This document shows positions 19,778 to 29,294 of a stretch of DNA of 32,881 bases, one piece after another. The stretch lies in contig CAJNOQ010001339.1 of the NCBI GenBank assembly GCA_905250885.1, positions 1 to 32,881 of the forward strand, written 5' to 3'. Within the stretch, counting starts at the first letter, position 1. Each line of letters begins with the position of its first letter. Position numbers and translations under genes: made by a program. The notes under the pieces are model-generated. The model saw only the letters and a list, made by a program, of their open reading frames with translations, was not told where the DNA came from and did no database searches. The stretch comes from Didymodactylos carnosus (taxonomy: Eukaryota > Rotifera > Eurotatoria > Philodinida > Philodinidae).

Positions 19778-21190
19778 GCCAAATTAACACGAACACAACA
19801 ACAATTTTGGTTATTTTGGAGAATAAAGCCTGATAATTGTTACTACAATGTACCGATGGCCATTGAAATACATGGTATGGTAAATAAAGACGCACTTAGC
19901 CAAAGTCTTCAATGTTTAGTGGAACGATATGATGCTCTCCGTATAGTATGTTATGAACAAGATGAGGGTTGTTTGAGGGTAAGGGTGAGGGGTGATTTGG
20001 CAAGAAGTCAATTCGAATTATGTGTTGCCATTCATAGAAGAAGACATAATTACACATACATCCGATCATAAAAATATATTTCAAATACCATATGTTCTCG
20101 AACGTGTTCAGTTTCACACCATGAAATCTTTTGATCTTAGACTATCTTGGACCCGCGTGTCAATTTGCTCTACTTAATTTATGCCTTGAAAAATCCGTAG
20201 AAGAATTAGAACAACAAACACATATACTAATCTTAAATTTTCACCACATTATCTGTGATGGCTCATCGGCAAACAAATTTGTCAATGAACTGTTTTAAAC
20301 TATATGACGTCAAAACGTCAACGATATCTACAAATAAATTGCCAAGTCTTACGCTTTCATTTATCGAATATGCCAATCAATACAATCACTTATCATTGAA
20401 GCATAGCATAAACAAACAAATAGAAAATACCGTTTCAAATCTCAAAGATTTTCAATATTTAAATCTAGAAACAAACGTTAATAATGAAGATCACGATGTT
20501 AGTCATCTTTCGTACGTATCTCGTTTAACGATTAACATCGAATTAGCTGAAAATCTTCTTAAACTAGCTGTTGAAAATGACTGTACGCTCTACACATTAG
20601 TATTAACAATATTCAAATGTGTTTTATCGGTATTCAGCCATAATTCAACAGATATTGTCATTGATACTATTATTTCAACACGATCTCAACCATATGTCAC
20701 AGGTTTATTTGGTCCAATGATCAATACCTTAGCGTTGAGAACACGTTTACCTGATACACCCGAAACCACATTCATTGATGTGTTCAATACAGTTAAACAG
20801 ACTCTATCGTTTGCAATGGAAAATCATGAATGTCCGTTTGCTGATATCGTTAATTGTTTAAGACAAGTGAGCAGTGATAAAAGCCTTCTAACATATATGC
20901 CGCTATTTCGAGTTATCTTTGAAATGAACGGTTACGATATGATCAATTCCGAAAAGAAATTTAGTGATAGAACAACCTGGACGAGTTTCAGTGATCATAG
21001 TCTGTTATCACCGTATACTAAATCTGTTACTGATTTTCAAGTAACTGATCATGGTGCAGCACAAGAAATTTCTATGTTATTTGACATCAATCGTGCTATT
21101 TTTGAGGAAAAAACAGCTGAAAAGTTATGTGCTTGTTTTGTAACAGCTATTTATTGTGTTGTTAAGAATCCAACGTGCCTGAAAAATGAT
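19778..21190 (+). pseudogene. NRPS condensation domain (frameshifted)
   Basis: Condensation domains form the peptide bond between two carrier-bound residues. Visible motifs: C1-like KLTRTQQQFWLFW, C2-like VERYDALRIV, catalytic C3 HHIICDG at 20242-20262 (HHxxxDG intact, second His present), C5-like GLFGPMINTLALR and C6-like HECPFADIV. Three frame breaks cut it: a G-rich block at 19963-19995, one near 20140, and a T-run at 20293-20296. Length and motif order are normal for the family (about 450 residues). Confidence 0.85.
19963..19995 (+). other. G-rich insertion with four G-tracts in the condensation domain
   Basis: Reads TGAGGGTTGTTTGAGGGTAA then GGGTGAGGGGTGA. Four runs of three or more G could form a G-quadruplex (first loop 8 nt). 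It sits exactly at a frame break, between YEQDE and WQEVNSNYV, and looks like a small expansion of TGAGGG/TAAGGG units. Confidence 0.5.
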
Positions 21191-21237
21191 CTGTGGAAGG
21201 AAATTCAGCAAACAGGATCAAATATACAAACTCCTTT

Positions 21238-22760
21238 GACTATACATGAGTGTTTTAATCAGCAAGCAGTATGTGATCCAACAGCAGAAGCGGTAGTTTA
21301 CAAAAACATTCGGTGGACTTACGCAGATTTGTTACATAGAGCTGTGCAAATTGGAGCTATTCTTCAACAGGATTTCAATGTCACACAACATACAATCGTT
21401 GGTCTCTGTATGAAACGTTCACCCGATCTTATTGCTTCTATGCTTGGAAGTTTGATGGTCGGTTGCTCTTATGTTATACTCAGCTACCATCTTAACGGGC
21501 TTACATTATGCTCAATGATACAATGTGCAATTTGGTTCTATGTGACGAAGATGGAAATGAGGCCGTTCTTCGTCGGATAAATGAGGCACACAAATTTCAA
21601 ACAATTTTAATTACTGAACTCTATTCTACACTATCGCGCATAATTCCAGTTTCAGTTAAACAAACGGATTATTGTTACAGCATTTATACATCAGGCTCAA
21701 CCGGACGTCCAAAAGGCATTACAATTCAACATCAAGCGGTTGTGCGTCGCATACGCACAGATAATCAATTTATAAACATCACGCCTTACGGTAGAACTGC
21801 TCAACTCACATCATGTAGCTTTGATGTTTATATTCTTGAAGTCTATGGTGCACTATTGAATGGAGCACTTCTCATTATCTATGATAACAATTACTTATTT
21901 CAACCGAAACTGTTAGCATTTATGTTTCAATCAGATAAAATCAGTCATGTATATATCCCAATACCAATATTTAATATGCTTGTTGAACATGTTCCTGGTG
22001 CATTTGGTGGTATGGACTGTATCCTGTTTGCCGGTGATCGTGCTAATCCTCGACTGATGAGAAACGTTCTAGTTCAAAGTCAACCATCACCAAAGCAATT
22101 AGTAAACGTATATGGACCAACAGAGATAACGTGTATTGCCACTTGCTATCAGGCATCTATCGAAAGCTTAGACAAAATTATCAGGCATGGTAGTCAAGTT
22201 CCAATTGGTATCCCTCTACCGAGCACATCGGTTTATAGCGTACGTCATTACAGTTTGGATTTGACCTCAGACGATGATGAAGGAGAATTATTAATTGGAG
22301 GGTTTGGTGTGAGCGACGGCTATTTAAAAATGCCAGAAAAGACCGCACTCAGTTTCATTCCAAATATATTTGAAAACAATATTGATCATCTATATCGTAC
22401 AGGTGATATTGTAAAGCAGTTACGTGATGGAAATATAAGTTTTATTGGGTGGTTAGATGATCAAGTGAAAATAGCTGGTTACCGTATCGAATTGTCAGAA
22501 ATCGAAATCTTATTAAAAATCATCCAGCAATTGTTGATGCATTAGTAATGGTGAGGAACGATATCGTGAAAGACGCACAATCACTTATAGCGTACGTGAA
22601 GCTGAACTCAGATTCGACTAAGCTGAAAATCATTAATCTCAAACAATATTTAACTGAACATCTACCAAATTATATGGTACCTACGTTCATTGTTCAAGTG
22701 AATAGCATGCCGATCGGTATTGGGGGTAAAATCAATTATCAAGCATTACCTAAACCCAAC
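21238..22760 (+). pseudogene. NRPS adenylation domain (frameshifted, one nonsense codon)
   Basis: Adenylation domains select and activate the amino acid. Motifs seen: A1-like RWTYADL, A3 YTSGSTGRPKG, A4 CSFDVYILEVYG, A5 NVYGPTEITC, A7 YRTGDI, A8 DDQVKIAGYRIELSEIE, A9 LPNYMVP, A10 GGKINYQAL with the catalytic Lys. A frameshift at about 21475 is followed by TAA (21493-21495) within LPS*RAYIMLND, where Glu is usual. Another indel lies in the A-run at 22515-22519, after which NHPAIVDALVMVRND continues. Aligning by eye to GrsA gives the pocket D, V, L, Y, L, A, V, C, I, K. The acidic first residue fits an alpha-amino acid; I cannot name the substrate. Confidence 0.87.
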
Positions 22761-22779
22761 GTTGGGAACATAAATGAAC

Positions 22780-22990
22780 AGGAAACAATAGCATTGCAAA
22801 CGTCAATATCGGCATATGAGAAAATCAACAATGCTTGGGCTACAGTACTTAGTCGCGATTCTAACAACACCTTCTCGTACAACGATGATTTTTTGCTTGC
22901 GATGGAACATCTATTAGCGTGGTACAATTACACGCAACCCTAGAAAAGCTATTTGAAACATCATTAGATATTATGAAATTATTTCAATTT
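22780..22990 (+). pseudogene. Second peptidyl carrier domain (frameshifted)
   Basis: Carrier fold with the core motif read across an indel in the T-run at 22889-22894 as FFACDGTSISVVQL, where the usual form is FFxLGGHSLLAxxL. The attachment Ser is kept but GGH is replaced by DGT. It continues into LHATLEKLFETSLDIMKLF. It would hold the amino acid activated by the preceding domain and donate to the ketosynthase. Confidence 0.75.
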
Positions 22991-23040
22991 ACAACGACGA
23001 AAAGCCAATTAAAAATTAAAAATTTCATCAGAGTTATCTG

Positions 23041-24170
23041 ACACAGATATTGCCATAATCGGTATGTCTGCACGTTACGGACTATTAGAAAATTCATCTG
23101 AGTTCTGGCATACACTAGTCAATAGAACTGATTATTGTTCCCATGTATCAACTGAAGAACTAAAACAATCAGGTTTTGAACAACTATTGAAACAGAATCC
23201 GAACTATGTCTATGCTGCGTGCACGATGAAAAATGCGAATTGCTTTGACCATGTATTTTTTGAGATATCAAAACGGGATGCAACAATAACCGATCCACAA
23301 CATAGAATATTACTTGACTCAGCCTATGAAGCGCTTGAAGATGCTGGTTTAGTGACAGACAAGTATTCAGGCACAATTGGTATGTTTGCTGCTGTTTATC
23401 GAGACACTAATGCGGATTATTATAAACTATTTCAAGCAAATCCACTCGAAATTTTTGATGAGGCAAGAGAACAGAGTGACATCTCGATGTTTGATCCAGC
23501 TACAGTAATGCGTGTTGAGATTGGAAACATGATTGATGGTGCAGCAACATTTATTGCGTATAAACTCGATTTAAATGGACCAGCGATGGCAATCCAAACA
23601 GCTTGTTCATCCTCTGGCACTGCACTACATGTGGCACTTCGCAGCATCGAAGCAGGTGACTGCAATGTAGCCATTACTGATGAAGTTTGCATCACATAAC
23701 AATTAGACAGTGGATATAATTATCAACCTGGGATGGTTCTGTCGAAAACTGGTTTCTGTCGATCATTCGATGAACAAGCTGCTGGGGTAGTAGGTGGAGA
23801 TTGTGCAGGTGTTGTGGTTCTCATGAAAGCTAAGGCTGTTAAACTCGGTTATACGATTCGTTGTTTAATTAAGGGACATGCGGTCAATAATGATGGACGA
23901 AAGAAGACGTCTTGTTCAGTAACTAGTCCTGATATACAAGCACAATGTATGAAAAAAGCTTTGACAATGGCCAATATTAATAATCCAACACATGAGATTA
24001 GCTATATTGAAGTACATGGGCCAGGTACATAACTTGGTGACCTTCTTGAAGCACAGGCATTAACTAAAGCATATGCAAAGGGTAACGAAAATGACAATAG
24101 AACTTATCTTGGTTCAATTAAAACAAATATTGGTCATGCAGCAAGTGTTGCCGGCTTCATTAAAGTGGCA
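23041..24170 (+). pseudogene. PKS ketosynthase domain, two in-frame TAA, 3' truncated
   Basis: Starts DIAIIGMSARYG. The active Cys is in QTACSSSG (Cys codon 23604-23606), the first catalytic His in EVHGPGT and the second in KTNIGHAASVAGF, so the Cys-His-His triad is complete. TAA at 23697-23699 (before QLDSGYNYQPGM) and at 24030-24032 (GPGT*LGD) are in the same frame as the flanking sequence, so they are nonsense codons and not frameshifts. Homology stops after FIKVA at about 24170; about 100 C-terminal residues are missing. It would catalyse decarboxylative Claisen extension of the peptide by a polyketide unit. Confidence 0.9.
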
Positions 24171-24196
24171 ACAAGGCAACAAGTAGGCAACAAGTA
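24167..24196 (+). repeat. Short tandem repeat at the ketosynthase break
   Basis: GGCAACAA (24167-24174) followed by two copies of GGCAACAAGTA (24175-24185 and 24186-24196). Ketosynthase similarity ends in the first copy, so this marks the rearrangement junction, possibly through slippage during end repair. Confidence 0.75.
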
Positions 24197-24772
24197 GGTT
24201 AGAGGAAGCGTGGGCAAAAAAGTGATCGGACCCCAACTGAGTAGAAGATCAACAGTGGCTTCAGTCAATTTGTAACAGGCTTTTGTGTGAAGTGCGATAG
24301 GCGAAAAGGTTACCCAGAACATGCATTGATTGAAAGAGAGAAAAGCAAAGACGAACAAGACCAGAATCGCTGCGGATAGACGCGAAAAATTCAATTTTCG
24401 TGGATCAGATGCACCTAAGGGCTCTTGCGACTACATGGTGCGATGGAGGTGGCTGAGGGTGAAGTTTTTCTGCACCTCGTAGTCTTAAAGACAGAACGAT
24501 AAGAAATTTCAACACGCGCGTCATTCCTCCTCCCTCTCATCTGGCTATCGGACGCATCTTTTCTCTTTTCTCTGCTTTTCTTCCGACCGCGTTGCACACA
24601 CCCGAGTCATGCGTTTGTACACGTGAGTCATAGTTACGCGTAACTGCGTCGCAATTCGACCGTAATCGAACACATGGGTTGATCTCACATTTATACCATA
24701 GATAGATCTAGTGTTTTGATGCCTGCCATGAAAGTTTCAGCGTTTTAGACTGAGAATTCGTTGAGAAAGGTA
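24197..24772. other. Gene-free stretch past the ketosynthase break
   Basis: Unrelated to the ketosynthase and less AT-rich than the flanks. Open frames on the minus strand (24134-24394, 24415-24597) are short and not recognised. No PKS motif continues here. Confidence 0.45.
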
Positions 24773-25635
24773 CAGGGTGGTCAAAGAAAAACTTACCCCT
24801 TTTTGTAATCATGTTTCTGCTCCTCTATAATTAACTTTTTGATCCAATTCTTTTTGTAACAGATAGAGCTGAGAAAGGCCTATTAGATGAAAATATTTTC
24901 ATTTTGAAAACGATCCAGCGTAAGTGAGGATAAAAAAGAAATTCATGCAATCTGTGCCTAAACGGTAGACCTTGATCGGAAAGCGAGAAAAAAGCTCTCA
25001 CTAATAGTTACATCTGGTATAGCTATAGAGTTAGGTACTAGTATAACTAGTATACTCATTGCGGAAAAATTTAGATCAAAAGCGAATTTTTTTTAAAAGA
25101 TTTTTTTTCTTTTCATAGAATTATTTAACTTTGATGCAAATTTCTGTTCCATGCTGCTTTATTGTATTTTACTTTATTCTAATTATAAAACCAAAATCTA
25201 TCAACAATTTATACATATTGTTGTAGCCACCATAGCGCCCTATCTGTAGCTTGTAGTTGATCGTAAATAAACTCAATCCAACTGATGAAATAACCAAGTC
25301 AGTACATCGCTGTATGCAAAAACTATGGAATACTGGTATTGTACGGATATTTTAATAATAGTAGCAAACTAGAAATAAGTCAAAATGATTTATATGTGTA
25401 CTTAAGCTGTAAACGTTGAAAAACGTAGCCTGAAATTTCATTTCATAATATAGTTCGTTATTGAATTATTGAATTTTTACAAAACATCAAAAATAGCAAA
25501 AATTGAATTCGTTCTGGAATAGATTTCATATTTAATGAAATTTCTTTTTTATCTCCACTTACGGTGGATCGTTTTCGAAATGAAAATATTTCCATCTAGC
25601 AGGCCTTTCCCAGCTCTATCTGTTACAGCTTTATC
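24773..25635. mobile_element. Nonautonomous element with mariner-like end and 88-bp internal inverted repeats
   Basis: Starts CAGGGTGGTCAAAGAAAAAC at 24773, directly after TA (24771-24772), like the mariner terminus at 6449. Arms 24856-24943 and 25539-25626 are inverted copies of each other at 80 of 88 positions. The interior (about 24950-25530) is AT-rich with no transposase. The right end beyond 25635 does not show the CAGGGTGG terminus, so the right boundary is uncertain and may be truncated. Confidence 0.6.
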
Positions 25636-25774
25636 TGTTTGTATTTCGACATTCAAAGAATCTTTTGAAACACAAAATGACAAATCTATGTGGAAAATTT
25701 CAGTTTTGAACACTGGAAAATAAGGAAGAAAAGGATCTAGCAAAAAAAATGAGGAATGACTTTTTCGATAAATG

Positions 25775-25992
25775 GCGTTCGAAAGAGCGCAAAAAGTTAC
25801 CCATAGTACTAAAATATTAGCCTTTTTCAACAATGTCTTCTGGAGATGTGGAGATACTACTTCACACATCCATCCACAAGTCGACTTCTGATCCAGATGT
25901 AAGAAGTTGTATCACCGTATCTCCAGAAGACATTGTTGAAAAAGGCTAATATTTTGGTTCTATGGGTAACTGTCTGAGCTCTTTCGAACGGC
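25775..25992. repeat. Long hairpin: about 84-bp inverted arms, 50-bp loop
   Basis: Arm 25775-25857 (starting GCGTTCGAAAGAGCGC, containing AGCCTTTTTCAACAATGTCT) is the reverse complement of 25909-25992 with about ten differences; a core of about 37 bases is identical. A transcript would fold into a long double-stranded hairpin. No coding potential is shared by the arms. It is probably a fold-back MITE. Confidence 0.8.
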
Positions 25993-26289
25993 ACAGACAA
26001 TATCGAAATCAAAAAATTTTCATTTTCAACCTCCAGCCGTCTGGGAAGTGGTGGAAAATGGCAGTTACATTCATCAAGCTGACATTGGGAGCTGCGATTG
26101 ATCACTTCGTAATCTTCATGCTTCCTTCTATACTTCGTCAGACAAGAAAAAATACACTTATACTTCATAAGTCCTATGAACGATTCATCAGCGCTTTATT
26201 CCATCGTATATATACGAAGTGTTTCGAAAATCGTGGGTGATACAGTCGAATATAGAATCATCTAGTTGTACGATGCAGTGTAAAGCCTG

Positions 26290-26440
26290 AAGTTTTAATT
26301 AAAACGGATCCTGCAGTGTCAAAATGTCAAAAGCACATTTTCACAGTAGTATGTCTTTTGTTTTATTTATTGCTCAGCTAATGGAATCTCTGAATGTCGA
26401 ATGTTTTAGACACTTTGACACCACCTTTTAATTAAAAGTT
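26290..26440. repeat. Small inverted-repeat element (about 150 bp)
   Basis: Left arm 26290-26328 (AGTTTTAATTAAAAC...AGTGTCAAAATGTC) is matched inverted by 26408-26440 (GACACTTTGACACC...TTTTAATTAAAAGTT). The middle is unpaired. It is MITE-like and lies within 90 bp of the GPCR start, so it may contribute to that gene's upstream region. Confidence 0.6.
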
Positions 26441-26462
26441 AAGGCATACAGGAAATCGCACA

Positions 26463-26485
26463 TGGGATATATATATATATATTAA
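26463..26485 (+). promoter_or_regulatory. TA-rich tract upstream of the GPCR gene
   Basis: GGGATATATATATATATATT about 45 bases before the ATG. It could serve as a TATA-like element or simply be a dinucleotide repeat. Confidence 0.3.
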
Positions 26486-26525
26486 ATACGTTCTCCTCTT
26501 ATTTCTAAATGATACAAGATTAATA

Positions 26526-27653
26526 ATGAACTATTCTACTAGCAACTCTAACAGTTCCAGCAGTCTATACCCATCCGCACAATCGGCTGTTCTATTCGCC
26601 TCGGTTGCTGCAAATATTTATCTATATGGCTTTGGTATGACACTTGTGTTCGGCAGCGTGGGGCATATTTGCAGCATTTTAACATTTTCGCGCAAGAGCC
26701 TACGTTGCGTTTCAACAAGTCAATTGTTCATTTGTTTAACATTGTCCGATGTTATCTATCTGATGATGACAGTTTATGACTTCATTACTGAGGGTCTTCA
26801 AATAGCGAATCAGAGTCCACTTTATGAAGAATTATGTCGATTTCGCATATTCATTTATGGGTGGTCAATGGTATGTTCTGCATGGCTGTTGGTCCTTATC
26901 AGTTTAGATCGGTGGATAAGAACGGAATACCCTCATCATACATCGCGAATATGCACGACGAAGAATGTTTGTATGGCTGTAGCTGTGCTGAGCGTAGCTT
27001 CAGTTGGCATCAATAGTCACATGCTGACACCAATGTTTGGCACAGTCTTGCCTTATCTGAAGAATGTGTGTGGACCACGTTATTCATACACAAATTATTA
27101 CGCATTTTATGTTACGGATTGGACAATACTACAAATTTTACTCACCTCGCTGCTGCCGGCATTATCAATGGTCCTTCTTCTTGCTCGTATCTATTCTAAT
27201 ACTCGTCGAAAGAACACAATCAATTTCACCGCTACAACAACAGCTAGTGTTAGTGTTCGCAAGAATAACCTTAGAAGCGAACGTTTACAATGGCAAATTT
27301 TACTTCTAATGGTATCAACTATTTTTCTTTTTATCTTGACAACGATTCCAAACTCCACTTACCGTATTATCACCTTGAAAACGCTCAGTATAACCACTGT
27401 TGAAGGTACACCATTTCTTGTTTATTCAGCTTTATTCACAATTTTATTGGCAATCAATTATTCAATGAATTTTTACATACACTGTATCACGTCTAAACTG
27501 TTTCGTCGAGAATTCTTTGGTTTATTTTCTCACCGCTTTGGTAGACGTGTTTTTCCTCAAACAAAAACCCGAACACGAACTGAACAACGCTCAAACTTTC
27601 AGTTAATGGCAATGAAATACCAACATTCTCGACAAACAGGTACGAATATGTAA
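26526..27653 (+). CDS. Rhodopsin-like (class A) G-protein-coupled receptor
   Basis: 375 residues in one exon. The N-terminus is Asn/Ser-rich with N-glycosylation sites (NYS, NSS). Seven hydrophobic helices at about 31-54, 65-85, 104-127, 146-166, 199-222, 255-276 and 296-318. Family marks: Asp75 in LTLSD (TM2), Cys104 and Cys182 for the extracellular disulfide, DRW (128-130) in place of DRY, and NYSMNFY (311-317) in place of NPxxY. TM6 lacks CWxP. The cytoplasmic tail is basic and Ser/Thr-poor. The general form resembles invertebrate neuropeptide receptors, which are much expanded in bdelloids; the ligand is unknown. It lies between the two broken megasynthase pieces but is itself undamaged. 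The ATG is the first in frame and gives a normal length. Confidence 0.88.
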   Translation: MNYSTSNSNSSSSLYPSAQSAVLFASVAANIYLYGFGMTLVFGSVGHICSILTFSRKSLRCVSTSQLFICLTLSDVIYLMMTVYDFITEGLQIANQSPLYEELCRFRIFIYGWSMVCSAWLLVLISLDRWIRTEYPHHTSRICTTKNVCMAVAVLSVASVGINSHMLTPMFGTVLPYLKNVCGPRYSYTNYYAFYVTDWTILQILLTSLLPALSMVLLLARIYSNTRRKNTINFTATTTASVSVRKNNLRSERLQWQILLLMVSTIFLFILTTIPNSTYRIITLKTLSITTVEGTPFLVYSALFTILLAINYSMNFYIHCITSKLFRREFFGLFSHRFGRRVFPQTKTRTRTEQRSNFQLMAMKYQHSRQTGTNM

Positions 27654-28341
27654 GCACAGAATAACTCCGTGGTTAAAACGGGGTGTCTTGACGAGCAATT
27701 GAACATTGACTTCCATCGAATACAGATCGATGACACGTGCGTTTTTTTTATTAAACATGTAGTATACTATGAATTATATAATTACGCAATTAATAATGAA
27801 ACTACTACCTTCTCTTCAATGTAGTTTGTTTTAATCTTGTTTATTGATGTTTGAATAGAAAATCCAAAAAGTACAAGTCACGAAAGTGGATCGAGGATCC
27901 CCACGCACGTAGTCACAGTAAAACAATCTAGTTTTCGAAGCAGACGTGCTATACTCAATTGGTTGAAAGAATTTTCTCTAATTCGTAGAACTAAAACTAA
28001 CTGTTTAATTTTAGTTTTAGACAGGCTTTGGTTTGCTTGAATATTTTCGAGTTTTTCCATGGAGGTTGTTTGATTAATAGACCGAGCATTTTACGACTAA
28101 TGGGAGGAACCATTAGAGGAAAAACGCCGTATGAAACGCTCAATTTTAGGACTTCTAGGAAAATGCTTGTAGCTTTTTAACGCAAGGTCATACAGGGTTG
28201 AGCGAGATCTTATTTTGATCAGAAAAGTCGAGAAGAACATTATCCTTTTGGGTACTTCAGATTATGTTTACATTCGTGTCATCTATCTGGTACAAACTCT
28301 ATTTTTTACTAAACATTCAGTATAAACTAGCACATGGCAAC
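27654..28341. other. Gene-free stretch
   Basis: 3' flank of the GPCR gene followed by AT-rich DNA with no recognised gene. It contains a perfect hairpin at 27991-28020 (CTAAAACTAA, 10-base loop, TTAGTTTTAG). Confidence 0.5.
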
Positions 28342-28343
28342 TA

Positions 28344-29264
28344 ACGGATGTAACAGAAATAAACGCACTTTTTTATTTTCACTATAACTTCGTCGGGTTT
28401 CGTCCAATCGACTTAAATTTTTTTTTATTAAATTCGTCTTGGAAATCTCTACAAAAATATCTAATAACTAGTTTTCTAACAAGAAAATTGTTAGAGTTGT
28501 GGAACCAAAAATACGACGATTAAAAACACCAACTTCATAAGGCAAAAAATGATTTTTAAATATCATCGTAACAGTCAAAGATAGGAGAAATTCGAGACGA
28601 CCATTCGAAAGAGCACAAAATTCTCTACAAAACTGTGGTTTCAAAAAAAAATTGGATAACTCTAGAGCCCGCAATAGCAAGGAACAATTTTTACATTTTC
28701 TAAAAAATCACCATTTTGGAAACAGATTTTTGCTCGCTCCACGAAAAGTTCGATAACTCAGCCAAAAATCGTGCTTTTTTTAACATTTTTTTTTTATTTT
28801 GTAGCCCGTAGTGTAATCAGTTCGACAACGTCACTTTTGAGAATTTTACGAACTGTCTGCTTACTCTTTTTGACTCAGAAAATCAAAAAACGCGTTTTTT
28901 TGGCTCCGTTATAAAACGTTGATTTTTTGAGCTGCCTGTGTTGATGTTAAAAATTTTTGGCATGCACTAGAAAGAGCATACTTTAAAGTAATAGTATCAA
29001 GCAGAATCGAAGCCCTCAATTCAGTTACAGTTTGAGAAAATGTCAAAGAAAGTATAAAAAGTATGATTTATGAAGGTGACGTTTTTAGTCACCCTCGCTT
29101 TTTGTTTTATAACTCTAACAGTTGTCATTTTAAAAAACTTGTTAAGAGATATTTTTGTAAACGATTTCATGGCGAATCTTATAAAAAAAATTTAAGTCGA
29201 CCGCATATTATCCGACGAAGATATACGGAAAATAAAAAAGTGCGTTTATTTCTGTTACACCCGT
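28344..29264. mobile_element. 921-bp TA-flanked nonautonomous DNA transposon
   Basis: Both ends read inward ACGG(A/G)TGTAACAGAAATAA and continue ACGCACTTTTTTATTTTC, with 31 consecutive identical bases. Both ends are flanked by TA (28342-28343 and 29265-29266), the Tc1/mariner target duplication. Weaker inverted similarity continues inward for about 200 bp on each side (for example TTCGTCGG, CGACTTAAATTTTTTTT, ACAAAAATATCT). There is no transposase; the interior is AT-rich. The near-identical outer ends suggest fairly recent movement. The right end lies 30 bp from the stop that truncates the dioxygenase domain. Confidence 0.8.
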
Positions 29265-29294
29265 TAATATGCGTCGTTCACAATTAAATGATGC

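Larger units (their letters stand above)
19566..24170 (+). pseudogene. Hybrid NRPS-PKS remnant: PCP(partial)-C-A-PCP-KS(truncated)
   Basis: Multidomain megasynthase of bacterial/fungal type. Domain order: end of a peptidyl carrier, condensation, adenylation, second carrier, ketosynthase. It would have added one amino acid and then passed the chain to a polyketide extension step. The reading frame is broken at about 19965-19995, 20140, 20293, 21475, 22515, 22890 and 23020, and by in-frame TAA codons at 21493-21495, 23697-23699 and 24030-24032. Five of the seven indels sit in A, T or G runs. It begins inside the carrier motif (no start codon) and ends inside the ketosynthase at a GGCAACAA(GTA) triplication. 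No intron is evident. Catalytic motifs are well preserved, so decay is recent or part of the damage is sequence error. The missing downstream part (AT onward) resembles the minus-strand piece at 29295-32640. Bdelloids are known to carry horizontally acquired NRPS/PKS genes; the origin here is inferred. Confidence 0.88.

Noticed and set aside
19607..20071. Separate NRPS gene starting at the Met at 19607
   Set aside because: That Met is the last residue of the carrier motif GGHSLLAM, which is encoded upstream in the same frame, so it is internal to a truncated domain and not a gene start.
24134..24394. 86-codon minus-strand hydrophobic open frame
   Set aside because: It spans the ketosynthase end and the break junction on the opposite strand, so it straddles two unrelated sequences.
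25535..26240. Open frames of 62-106 codons on both strands
   Set aside because: They run through the inverted arms of repeat elements and have no family resemblance.
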